Made by a program: the position numbers and the translations under genes
Shown: positions 50,854 through 61,358 of the stretch, one piece after another
Layout: each line of letters starts with the position of its first letter
Position numbering within the stretch: position 1 is the first letter of the stretch
Notes under the pieces: model-generated
The model's input: only the letters and a program-made list of their open reading frames with translations
Told to the model about the DNA's origin: nothing
The model's database searches: none
Source of the DNA: Rhodeus uyekii
Taxonomy: Eukaryota; Chordata; Actinopteri; Cypriniformes; Acheilognathidae
DNA: 64,000 bases
NCBI GenBank assembly: GCA_037043235.1
Contig: JAWRVZ010000096.1
Coordinates: forward strand, 2,315,501-2,379,500
Reading direction: 5' to 3'

Positions 50854-52570
50854 GGGCTATGTGTGACCAAGGGCGAGAGGGGATGGGCAGGGGATGAAGC
50901 AGACCAACAGGCGGCTGATTAGAACACTTGTTCTGGGCGCACACCGAGCAGGCCAACATGAACTGCCTGACATCCTGGGCTATGGAGGGCCACCAAAATC
51001 GCTGGCGGATGGCGGCCAGCGATCTCCGAACTCCTGGATGGCCAACCAGCTTGGAAGAATGTCCCCACTGGAGGACCTCTGGGCGCAACGCAGCCGGCAC
51101 AAATAGACTACCCTCCGGACATCCCCCTGGCACTTCTCTCTCTTGTATGGCCTCCCTCACCCGCCTCTCGACATCCCAAGAAAGAGCCCCTACCACCATC
51201 TCCCTGGGGACGATGGTATCGGCCGGAGTACCCCCCCCAGGAACCCCAAAAAGATGAGAGAGGGCATCAGGCTTGGTATTCTTGGAGCCTGGACGATACG
51301 AGAGAGAGAAGTTGAACCGGCCAAAGAAGAGTGCCCATCGGGCCTGGCGTGAGCTCAACCTCTTGGCCGAACGGATATACTCCAAGTTCTTATGATCCGT
51401 CCAGACCAAGAAGGGCTGCGCTGATCCCTCCAGCCAGTGACGCCACTCGCCCAAGGCTAGCCTGACCGCCAACAGCTCCCGATTCCCTATGTCATAATTC
51501 CGTTCTGCTGGGCTCAGACGGTGAGAGAAGTAGGCACAGGGGTGTACCTTCCCATCTCTGGGGGAACGCTGAGAAAGGACTGCACCTACTCCAGCCTCAG
51601 AGGCATCTACCTCAACAATAAATTGCCGTTCAGCATCTGGAAAAGAAAGAACAGGAGCAGAGATGAACCGGGACTTGAGAACATCAAAGGCCCCCTGGGC
51701 TTTCAACGTCCATCTGAACGGTACCTTGGTAGAGGTGAGAGCCGTCAAGGGTGCAGCTACCTGACTAAAGTTCCGGATGAAACGCCGATAGAAATTGGCG
51801 AACCCCAGGAACCGCTGCAGAGCCTTGCGTGAGTCAGGAGTCGGCCACTCGGCTACAGCCCTTACCTTAGCGGGATCCGCTCTGATCCCCTCTGCCGAAA
51901 TAATGTAGCCCAGGAACGAAACTGACTCTGTGTGGAAGACGCACTTCTCCGCTTTCACGTACAACTGGTTCTCTAATAGCCGTTGTAGCACCTGACGAAC
52001 GTGCTGAGTGTGTACCTGAACAGAAGGGGAGAAAATTAGAATGTCGTCCAGGTACACAAAGACAAACTTGTTGATCATGTCCCTCAACACGTCATTGACC
52101 AGGGCCTGGAAGACAGCTGGGGCATTAGTCAGACCAAAAGGAAGGACCCGGTACTCAAAGTGTCCCGAGGGAGTGATGAACGCTGTCTTCCACTCATCTC
52201 CCTCTCGTATCCGGACGAGATGATAAGCATTGCGGATGTCCAACTTACTGAAGACCTTGGCTCCCTGCAACAGTTCAAAGGCAGAAGACATTAAAGGCAG
52301 GGGCTACCTATTCTTTACTGTAATGTCATTCAAACCTCGATAGTCAATACAAGGACGCAGGGAGCCGTCCTTCTTCTTGACGAAGAAGAACCCTGCACCG
52401 GCCGGAGACGAGGAGGGGCGGATGAGACCGGCATCTAAAGATTCATGAATGTACTTGTCCATAGCCTCTCTCTCTGGACCAGACAAGGGATACAAGCGAC
52501 CCTTGGGCGGAGATGTGCCTGGGAGGAGGTCGATGGCACAATCATACGGCCGGTGAGGTGGTAGGGACAT
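50819..52570 (-). pseudogene. Defective Gypsy pol: RT, RNase H, start of integrase
   Basis: 52304-52570 holds the RT entry (K-K-D-G-S-L-R-P-C-I-D-Y-R-G-L-N). After an in-frame TAG, 50819-52291 continues with RT (Y-L-D-D), RNase H (E-V-D-A-S-E-A-G-V-G-A-V-L) and the integrase zinc-binding part (H-S-S-K-L-V-G-H-P-G, C-S-V-C). A TGA just before 52570 and the TGA at 52691 are further stops. The frame is lost at 50819. Confidence 0.85.
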
Positions 52571-52690
52571 GGCTCAGGACTTGCTGAAGACCTGCCAAAG
52601 ATCGTGGTATCTCACCGGGACCCCAGACAGATCAGCCGCCTCCACCTGCAAAACAGGAAACACAGAGCCAGGAGAAGGAGCCATTCTCAT

Positions 52691-54019
52691 TCAAGACGCA
52701 AGACAAGACTGTTTCCGAGACAACACAGAATTCCTGGCCCAATCCACATGAGGGCCATGCTGCACCAACCAGGGGTGCCCCAAGACCACAGGGGCACTTG
52801 GGGAACGTAGAAGGAACAGCTCTGTGATCTCATGGTGATTTCCAGAGACAACAAGACTTACAGGAGAGGTTACATGAGTGATAGTAGTGAAAAGAGAATC
52901 ATCAAGGGATTGTACAGTGATAGGAGTGGAAAGGAGAGTGGTAGGAATACCCCATAGGTTGGCCTTTTCTATGTCAATGAAATTCCCACCAGCCCCAGAG
53001 TCCAACAGCGCTGAGCAGGAGTGAACAGACCCTCCAAACTGCAAAGTGACAGCAAGGAGCGTGCGGGATGAGAAGGAAGAAGTTAAAGAAGAAGTGCCCA
53101 CCAAAATCCTTCTGGCAAGTGAAGAACCCAGACTCCTTAAAGGGCATTTGTTAGCACGGTGCCCCGATATACCACAGTCAAGACACAGGCCCCGCACAAG
53201 TCTATCATGTCTTTGTTGGGGAGAGATTTGCAGGTGACCCAGATGCATGGGCTCTTGGGCAGTAGGAGAGACAGACGGCAGGACCTGAGAGGAATCGCTA
53301 ATGAGCTCACCCGGGGTCCGGGGGGTGCAATCAGACACACGTTGTCGACGGAGACGGGACTCCACACGCAAGGCCAGGTCAAACAGTTCATCAAGACCAT
53401 TAGGCTGCTCGTGGGTGGCAATCACATCCTGGATCTCCTCACTAAGTCCAGCACGAAACGTGGCTCTGCAAGAGCTTTCATTCCAGTCACAGGATGCCGC
53501 TAAGGTCTTAAATTCAATGGCAAACTCAGTCACTGAACGGCATCCTTGACGCAAACGAGCCAGCTGAGCTGCTGCCTCATCACCCTGGGCAGTCCGGTCG
53601 AACAGTCTGACCATCTCCCGACGGAAATCCTCAAAGGTAGCACAAAAGGAATATTGCTTCTCCCAAACTGAAGTACCCCAGTCACGGGCTCTTCCTGTCA
53701 GCAGCGTAAGAACGTAAGCAACCTTGGACTGTTCCGCTGCATACCCACGACAGCAGTTTGGGTTGCCATCATAGGGCAATGGGTTGTTAGCCTGAGGCTC
53801 CTGCGGCTGGCTAAGAAGAGATAGGCCCACCATAGCTTCAGTTCTGATAACTGAAGTCTCTCTACGAAGTTCCAGGAGTTGTGCACCTAAGTCAGACAAC
53901 TGGGAGCTGAGAGACGCAATCTCCTGAGAAGTGGTTGTCAGCTGGGATGCGTGCTGATCCAGGAGAATGCCCTGCTGGGCAACTGCAGATCTGAGAGGAT
54001 CGGTACCTGCTAAGTCCAT
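52691..54019 (-). CDS. Defective Gypsy gag and protease in one frame
   Basis: The ATG at 54019 is the first after the LTR (M-D-L-A-G-T-D-P-L). The Gag core includes A-R-D-W-G-T-S-V-W-E-K and L-R-Q-G-C-R-S-V-T-E-F. The zinc knuckle reads C-L-D-C-G-I-S-G-H-R-A-N-K-C. The protease follows in the same frame with L-L-D-S-G-A-G-G-N-F-I-D and ends at a nonsense codon at about 52691. Unlike the Gypsy at 23628, gag and pol share a frame here. Confidence 0.82.
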   Translation of the reverse strand: MDLAGTDPLRSAVAQQGILLDQHASQLTTTSQEIASLSSQLSDLGAQLLELRRETSVIRTEAMVGLSLLSQPQEPQANNPLPYDGNPNCCRGYAAEQSKVAYVLTLLTGRARDWGTSVWEKQYSFCATFEDFRREMVRLFDRTAQGDEAAAQLARLRQGCRSVTEFAIEFKTLAASCDWNESSCRATFRAGLSEEIQDVIATHEQPNGLDELFDLALRVESRLRRQRVSDCTPRTPGELISDSSQVLPSVSPTAQEPMHLGHLQISPQQRHDRLVRGLCLDCGISGHRANKCPLRSLGSSLARRILVGTSSLTSSFSSRTLLAVTLQFGGSVHSCSALLDSGAGGNFIDIEKANLWGIPTTLLSTPITVQSLDDSLFTTITHVTSPVSLVVSGNHHEITELFLLRSPSAPVVLGHPWLVQHGPHVDWARNSVLSRKQSCLAS

Positions 54020-54036
54020 ACTTGGCGCGATCGTTC

Positions 54037-54641
54037 TGTCAGGGTGGGGACACGGACTCAGGCTGCAGGTACGCAAAATAATTTATTGGAGCACAGAAAG
54101 TCCAAAAATAAAGTACTGGAGACAGGCAGACAAACAAGGAGGTAACAGGGAAGCGGCCACTAGGAAGTGTTCCGGGCAAGGTGGGGTAAACTCCTAGGCA
54201 GGACTGCTGAGGTAGATAGGCAGCACAGAGGAAAGCACACTCCAAAAAGGGGGAACTGCCAACCCAGAGAGGCCAGATGCGTAGAAGCTCCTGAAGGCAA
54301 AAAAACAGAAGGCAGGGCAGAGAACAAAACGAAAGGCAAAATCCAAAAAGGCAGGCTGCAAACATAGGAGGCTAGGCCAGAAAGAGCACAGAGCACAAAA
54401 CAACGATCGCGCACAAGACAACACACAAAAGGGGATTAAATAAGAGACCAAATGAGGAAACCATGAACAGGTGGGGGGCGGAGACCAAATGAGGAATGAA
54501 TGGGGTAACAAGGAGGGCGGGGTCAGACACCACAATGACAGCTGAGCACATGGTGAGCTGTCAATCCCAGTCCATGTGCTCTAAACAAACACACAACAGA
54601 AAACAGGAAAGAAAGCAACAGATCAGCCAGAGGACATGACA
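54037..54641 (-). repeat. 5' LTR of the defective Gypsy
   Basis: Same termini as the other LTR. One extra g near 54520 and five base changes. In element orientation gag begins 18 nt after it. Confidence 0.88.
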
Positions 54642-54755
54642 TACAGAGTGAGACCTCGGATTCTCCTCAGTTCAGAGTCAATTATGAGTCTCTCTGACAT
54701 TTATCAGTGAACTTTATCAAATTCATCATTAAAAGTATTGAAGACAAAGCAAAAT
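54642..54755 (+). other. Duplicated VLIG 3' flank between two insertions
   Basis: Matches 45165-45280 closely (gtgagacctc, gagtctctctgacatt, atcaaattcatcat). Left flank of the next element. Confidence 0.75.
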
Positions 54756-55019
54756 CGTCTCAGGTTACTATTGTAACCATAGTTCCCTGAGAATAGGGAA
54801 CGAGATGCTGCGTCCCCTAGGGGTCGCTTTGGGGAACACCTTCGGTGTGACAGGTGTCTGAAGCAAATCATCTAATCACGTCAATGAACTTGACAATGGC
54901 TGGCAGCTGCCTATGACGTCACCACGGGTGCAGCTGCAGGTATAAAGGAGCACACAAACAGTAAGTCATCCACTTCATATCTGAAGGGAGACAGCAGCAG
55001 GAAGGCTCGAAGCATGGCA

Positions 55020-55130
55020 AAGGGACGCAGCATCTCGTTCCCTATTCTCAGGGAACTATGGTTACAATAGTAACCTGAGACGTTCCCTTTCGAAAGGGAA
55101 CTCTATGCTGCGTCCCCTAGGGGTCGCTTT
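55020..55130. repeat. ICR of the non-autonomous DIRS derivative
   Basis: Runs from gggacgcagcatctcgttcc through the gtaacctgagacgttccc junction to gctgcgtcccctagggg. The two halves are complements of the left and right outer ends of this element, as in the complete copy. Confidence 0.75.
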
Positions 55131-56672
55131 GGGGAACGAAATACCAACGCCGCCATGCTGAAGGGCGTGACTGCACTTAATAGGTAAAACCATCAGTCAG
55201 AGACCCCCAGGGGAACTGTCCCGTGACCTGCAGTGACCCGGGTCGGGCTACTAGAGAACGGAGGCCTCAAGGAACCAGAGCCGAGGCCCAAGCACGCTCG
55301 ATCTAGAGTCCGAGGGAGTGCAGGAGCCACTCCACTCAGGACTGAACGCGCAAAGCGAAGACCTAGAGCCACAACTGCTAGGTCTACACGTTTAGGCGCT
55401 ACTGAGCTCTAAGAGCGGCTGGGCACACGGCCAGCACTTTGCAGCTGTTCCTCTAGAGCGTAGAGGGGAACAGCACTCAACGCTTGTGGACAGCAAGGGG
55501 GTTCAGCGGAACCACTTTCTTACAAGCGGAGCTCACCGGAGCGGAGGCCATAGTCGTCGGCCTGACAACGCTCGACAGCCAAGTCCAGTTCGGGAGTCAA
55601 GGGTGACTCCACTGCCCTCGCGCCGACCCAAGTCGTTTGGGTTCAGGCAAGAACTGAGGTGCAGCATCGCTTCGCTCAGAGAAGTAGGGCCAACCTCCCG
55701 AAGGGTACACTCTCAAGATGAGAGGGCCAAAAAAAACTCCTGTACTTCAGAGCGTAGCGGGGTCTCACGGGGTGGAGGCCCGATCTCCTCAGAGAGGCCT
55801 GACGACACCCCTACGCATCAACCGACCAGAGGAGGCAGGAATACTTTACCTCGCCTACCACTCGCTAAAGGTCGCCGAGCGGAGGTTCGTGAAGCGGAGG
55901 CCTCGGCAGAGAATACTCTCGTAACGAGAGGAAGCCTACGACGCCACGGAGAGGAGGATAGCCGTAGAGAGCTCAGAGAGCGAAGAAGTGCCCTCTCAGA
56001 CCCCAGGCAGTGAGAAGGAGGCTTAAGAGAAGCCGACGACTCGCAGAAAGTGCCTGAGGGAGCATAGGGGAGCGGGAGCTCACCTGCAAGGGGACAACTC
56101 TCAGAGAGAGAGGAGCAAGCCGCTCACACCTACCCTTTTCTACAACTAGGCTCCTCAGGAGCTCAGACGTAAACACGACTTGAACACTCAGGAGCGACTA
56201 GAGGGGGCTCTGCTAGAGCCACTGCCCCTAAACCAACTGAGTGGAGCTCCGGCAGGCAGGGAAGGCACACCGACCGGATTCTCAGGGCCCTCACACACTG
56301 CTCTATTGCTAGAGTCTAGTAAGCCAAGCACAGGAAACAGCAAGCAACAGTGCAGACCCTCCAAACCTGGAGGGCTGCCCAAGTTCACTCGTGAACCGGG
56401 ACGGTGCACAGGACAATTATAGTGCTGTTATCACAGTGCACTCCAGGCCACTAGCGAGGAGACTCGGAGGGAGTCATACCCCAGCCACAGCTTGGGGGAG
56501 CAAGGATACCGTGAGTTACCAAACACACAGGAAGACCTTGCTCATCTCGCAAAGACCTAGCAGAATGAGCTCAGGAGCGAGGGTGTTAGTCAACATGCTC
56601 CTTCTTACGCCACAGGCGGGGCGAGGGGGCTCGACTTGAGCCGCCGACTCTAGCACACCCATGTAGCCCAGG

Positions 56673-57500
56673 CGGAGCTCAGGGGAACGGAGGCCTCGGC
56701 GAAAGGCAGCGGACTCTACTATTAAGAGGAAGCCTGACAACGTTCCCTGCGCTTATGAAGCCCTAGGGTGAAGGCCAAGCGCAGCAGCCTTACCACACCA
56801 AGAGCGGAGACCTACAACTCCCCTCAGAGAGGAGGCCTGAAGACGCTTATAGCAGGCTCCATGGAGCGGAGGCCTCAGTAAAGAAGACTCTCATATTGAG
56901 AGGAGGCCTACTACGCCCTCTACAGGTTGAGCTCAGGAGTGGCGGTCTCAGCCCAAACACTCCTCTCTACACCACAGGCTTAGGCGAGGGGGCCCCATTG
57001 GGGCCACCGACTCAGCTTAGATAGCCCGGGCGGAGCTCAGGGGAATGGAGGCCTCGCTGAAAGGCAGCCGACTCTACTATTAAGAGGAAGCCTGACAACA
57101 TTCCCTGCGCTTACGAAGCTCTAGGGTGAAGGCCAAGCGCAGCATTCTTACCACACCAAGAGCGGAGATCTACAACTCCCCTCCGAGAGGAGGCCTGACG
57201 ACGCTCGTAGCGGAGCTCCGTGGAGCGGAGGCCTCAGTAAAGAAAACTCTCGTGATGAGAGGAGGCCTACTACGCCCTCTACAGGTCGAGCTCAGGAGTG
57301 AAGGCGTCGGCCCCAACACTCCTCTTTACACCACAGGCTTAGGCGAAGGGGCCCCATTGGGGCCACCGACTCTAGCTCACATAGCCCGGGCGGAGCTCGG
57401 GGGAACGGAGGCCTCGCCAAAAGTGGGCAGACTCTACTAAAAGAGGAGGCCTGACAACGTTCCGTGCGCTTGTGAAGCTCTGGGTGGAGCTAACGCTTTC
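56673..57500. repeat. Tandem repeat, period about 359 bp
   Basis: cggagctc followed by gaacggaggcctc recurs at 56673, 57031 and 57391, with long matching stretches between (aaggccaagcgcag, gagaggaggcc, ctacgccctctacagg, ggggccaccgactc). There are two full units and part of a third. Shorter related motifs (ggaggcctgac, gcggaggcct) extend over 55500-57660. Confidence 0.8.
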
Positions 57501-57533
57501 CTGAGTACCAAGAGCGGGGACCTACTACTCCCC

Positions 57534-58851
57534 TCAGAGAGGAGGCCTGACAACGCCCTGGCTTTTTTTTTTTTTTTTTCTTAAAACTCCTGAATACCAA
57601 AAGCGGAGGCCTACGACTCCCCTCAGAGAGGAGGCCTGACGACGTTCTGCCTCCAGGAACGAGAGGGACGGAGGCCTGCTACGCTCACCGCTGGAATGCG
57701 TGGCCTGAGACCTGGGCCCTGGGCACCATGGTATGAAAGACTTGAAAGCCACTGAGCGCGCCCTCGCCTCCCTGAACCTCGAAACCACTGCCTCGACAGA
57801 GGTCCCAGAGCTCATGAGGCGGGACTGGCGCATCGAGAAGGAACTCTCGCTCTTCCTTCCCGACGTCAGCCAGGTTCACTCAGAGGTGCCTCTCCACAAC
57901 CACCATGGTCGCCACAGAGCGACCAAAGCAAAAGCTGTTTGCTAGTGGCGCGGAGAGCCAGGTCTGTAGTGCGGCGCAGCTCAGCCACCGCCTCAGCTGA
58001 TAGCCCCTGGCCTTGGTCCCGGTCTTTACACAGATCTGTCTGATAAGCCTGTAACACCGCCATGGTGTGCAGGACTGCACCGGCTTGATCTGCCACCGCA
58101 TATGCCCTGCCATTGAGGAGCGATGTCTCACGCAGCGGCCTCGACGGCAGGGAGGGCGCCTTTAACGTGGAGGCCACGCCCACCGAGAGAAAGCTCGCAA
58201 GCGTCTCTCAGCTGGGGGCATCCTCATAACTCTTCCCATTCTCCACATCAGCATAATTAGGCTGAGAGAAAAAAACTCACGCAGAGAAAGGTTTCCCCAT
58301 GATCTCCGCACCTCAGCGTGAAGATCAGGCAGAAGAGGAAAGGGCGCCCAACGCTGATGCTTGAGACTCGCGAGGAAGCGTTCATCCCAGCGACCGAACG
58401 GGCGGTCAGCTGATTCACGCTTCCCCGGCATATCGAGCCGCTCACTGGCGCGAGTCACAGCCGTCAGCAGCTCGTCATACGCGGGACAGGCGGGGAGGAA
58501 TGCTCAGAAAGATTTTCACTGAACGCAATCTCCCGCTCGCCTTGATCCCCCCGAGAAGCTCGCTCGCGTCAGCCTCCGGCGGCTGGGAAACTCTAACCTT
58601 CTCCAGCCTTTCGGCAAGCTCCATCTGTGAGCCCCAAGAACGCAGTCTCCCGCTCGCCTCAGCTGCAGCAGGACCGGATCCCCCGGTGCAGATGAATGTC
58701 CCGATTCCCTCGAGAAAAGGGACAAACGCGAGCGTAACACTCTCAAAGGGAAGCGCATGCAATGCACGCAAACAGCTCCCTCGAGAACTGAGCGAGCATG
58801 ATCCTTGCCAAGAAATAAAACACACATATCGCGTGTGTCATCAGGTGTCAA
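57534..58851 (-). pseudogene. Gag remnant of the DIRS derivative
   Basis: Pieces in several frames keep DIRS gag order: D-T-R-D-M-C-V-L-F-L-G near 58820, F-P-L-L-P-D-L-H-A-E-V-R-R-S-W near 58330, A-G-A-V-L-H-T-M-A-V-L-Q-A-Y-Q near 58050, and E-F-L-L-D-A-P-V-P-P near 57845. Frameshifts separate them. Confidence 0.72.
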
Positions 58852-59138
58852 AAAACGCTGACACGGATGAATACAACGAACGTGGTTTCCTTGCTGACCA
58901 ACGTGACAGACAATCGCTTAGACAAGCTGTCTCCCTGAAGATATGAAGAGGATGACTTACTGTTTGTGTGCTCCTTTATACCTGCAGCTGCACCCGTGGT
59001 GATGTCATAGGCAGCTGCCAGCCATTGTCAAGTTCATTGACGTGATTAGATGATTTGCTTCAGACACCTGTCACACCGAAGGTGTTCCCCAAAGCGACCC
59101 CTAGGGGACGCAGCATAGAGTTCCCTTTCGAAAGGGAA

Positions 59139-61358
59139 TCTTTGTTTATGTGTCTGAAATGATCAGAACTTTAATGGAAGTCCAGCCAGAAGAGCATTAA
59201 GATTTAAGAGCAATAAGAGTACAAGAAGTTGCGTTGCTTTTTTTGGTCCTCTTTTTATATAAACCTTATTATATGATACTTTTTGTCATTTGGAATGTAA
59301 ATGAATGAACTGTATTGTTGTTAAAATCTCCATAGCACATTTTAAATACATGCTATATTTCAATATTTTTAAATACAATATTTCAATAATATTCTTTAGT
59401 CATTTTCATTGGCTAGTGTGCAGTAGGACTTTAGACTTTACATAAGTAAAACTGTCTTTTATTAAAAAATATGAGCAAATTACATACGACATTGAAAGAA
59501 ATTAAGCATCAGACTCTTATAAATCTTGTAAATAAAAAATAAAAAATACTCTAAACATATGTACCGTTGTACCATACGGGTGTGGATAGAAGGTCCAGTC
59601 CATTACATTGTGATTGCCAGCATTATCACATAAAAATAAAATGTACAGTGAAATGTACTGGTGTGTTTGTTTCCAATCTGTTTAAGCATAAGGTCAAGTC
59701 AAGTAACCTTTATTTATACAGCGCTTTATACAATACAGATTGTTTCAAATCAGCTTTACATGGATAAACAGGAACACAATTCATTGATGTAAACACTGTT
59801 CAATTCTGCCATAAAGACAACAGTTTCAACCAAGGTATTTTTCATTTTTACTTTAAGTAAATATTCATATATTCATGTCGATCTCTACATATGGCAATTG
59901 TCCAAATGAGCCGTGAAATCCTGCGTGGATGATGTGTTGTGAATAAGAAGTCAATGAAATGGTGCTGTTGCTTTTTTTGTTTATCATTGTGTTTCATAAT
60001 AGACCTTATTCAGAGCAGCGCCATGACAGGGATGAAAACACTTCACCTTTTCACAATTTTTCACTTAGAATGTATCTCAAGGATCAAGAAACTCTCTCAA
60101 GATAATCTCTCTTTTAAACAACCAGTATCTGTCCTCGGAGGGGTTTTAGCATTATTGTAGAGGCTATAAAGAGATTCAGCTTAAGTTCGGATCAAATTAA
60201 TAATTTTAAAGTTATATTTTTGCCTTTTCTTGCTTTGTTTGATAGAACAGTTTGAGTCAAGACACATTTGGATAAAAGAGAAGCAAACAGAACATGGATA
60301 TCTTGAGTAAGAGCCTGATGGGAACTAAAGGCTTGAATATTTCAGAATATGCTGGAGTGCAGTTTCACATCCTGAAGCAAAGACTGTCAGAAAACCGTAA
60401 CACATCTGACTTTATTTGTAAAATAATGTATGGTTAAACACATTCAGACAGTGGAATAAATCTGCCCAGATAGCAGATCAACGTTTAATTAACATTGAAT
60501 CATGTAACGCTGATTCAGGATTGCATTCTGAAAAAAAAATTAAATGAAAAATTGATGGAGATGTCATTGAATAAACATTGAAACCATATCAAATCAATCT
60601 TGCTTCATTTGTATTCCAGTATTTGTTTATTAGAGTTGGATGTTTTATGTATTTTTCTCTCAACTTTTCCTGCCATATCCAATGTTGTTTATAAAGACAG
60701 TGTGCACCCTGAAACAATGTTATTTCAATAATATAAAGTGGCTAAAAATTAGAAAAATCTATATTTTTTAGACTGAAATTAAAATCACTTATTTTACATC
60801 GATTCAACAGACTATATTAAATCAATCTTTGCTTTATGTACAGCAGAATCTTAAATAAATCTTAAATAGAATATTTCCTTATTTCTATGCCAGTGAATCA
60901 CATCCGTTTGACCTCTTTCAAGCACGCAAGGCTGATATTAACATGCTTCTGAACCAAAACTTCTTTTTTTGGCAATACAAAAAACAAAACAAGCTTCCTC
61001 ATCTTTTGGTTTAAATACAGCTGTTGTCGCCTGACTGGATGACTTTTCTGATCTTCTCTCATCAATGTTCTTGAGGACCTGAAGAACCTCACAAAACATA
61101 ATCTAAGGTACTTTGAAAAAATTACAAGGGACAAAATATCTTGTAAAATGCTTGTTTTTTTATTTGTATGGTTCCACCATCTGAATAAATGTGAATTGTT
61201 TATGTTTGTGAACAGTTTTAATGTGCAGATCTGTGCACATATTCTTATTGCAGTGATGGATTTGGTAATTGTGAAAGGCTGTTGTGTTTCTGGTCGTCTT
61301 TCAGCATCTGTTGTTCACTAGATATATTAGATCATCTGAGGAATTTGACTGAATCAAG
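59139..61358 (+). other. Spacer upstream of ART copy 2
   Basis: Second copy of the spacer at 45290-47142, with some added sequence at 59560-60230. No gene seen. Confidence 0.65.
59690..59775. repeat. Interspersed repeat common in cyprinid genomes
   Basis: caagtcaagtaacctttatt followed by tacagcgctttatacaatac and cagattgtttcaaatcagct is a string I recall as very frequent in cyprinid DNA. It is absent from the first spacer, so it was probably inserted after duplication. Class not assigned. Confidence 0.5.

Larger units (their letters stand above)
49173..54641 (-). mobile_element. Full-length but defective Gypsy (chromovirus-type) element
   Basis: 5469 bp, flanked by TACAG on both sides (49168-49172 and 54642-54646). 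LTRs are 49173-49776 (604 bp) and 54037-54641 (605 bp) and differ by five substitutions and one indel by eye, about 0.8 percent. A long C run next to the left LTR is the complement of the polypurine tract. Gag-protease is open, but the rest of pol has nonsense codons and two frameshifts. It sits 14 bp after the stop of the duplicated VLIG end and is older than the Gypsy at 23628. Confidence 0.9.
54756..59138 (-). mobile_element. Non-autonomous DIRS derivative with intact termini
   Basis: About 4.38 kb. The inverted termini are 54756-54990 and about 58925-59138; they agree over some 200 bp (for example gacaggtgtctgaagcaaat and its complement). The ICR lies near 55020-55130, where gagacGTTccctttcg joins the complements of both ends. 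The gag region (57534-58851) is broken. No RT, RNase H or recombinase was found; instead 55140-57530 is a GC-rich, repetitive, non-coding block. Well-preserved termini with no coding capacity suggest mobilisation in trans. Confidence 0.8.

Noticed and set aside
55486..56013. Plus-strand 175-codon frame
   Set aside because: It falls in the repetitive GC-rich core of the DIRS derivative, has no domain character, and is opposite in strand to the gag remnant.
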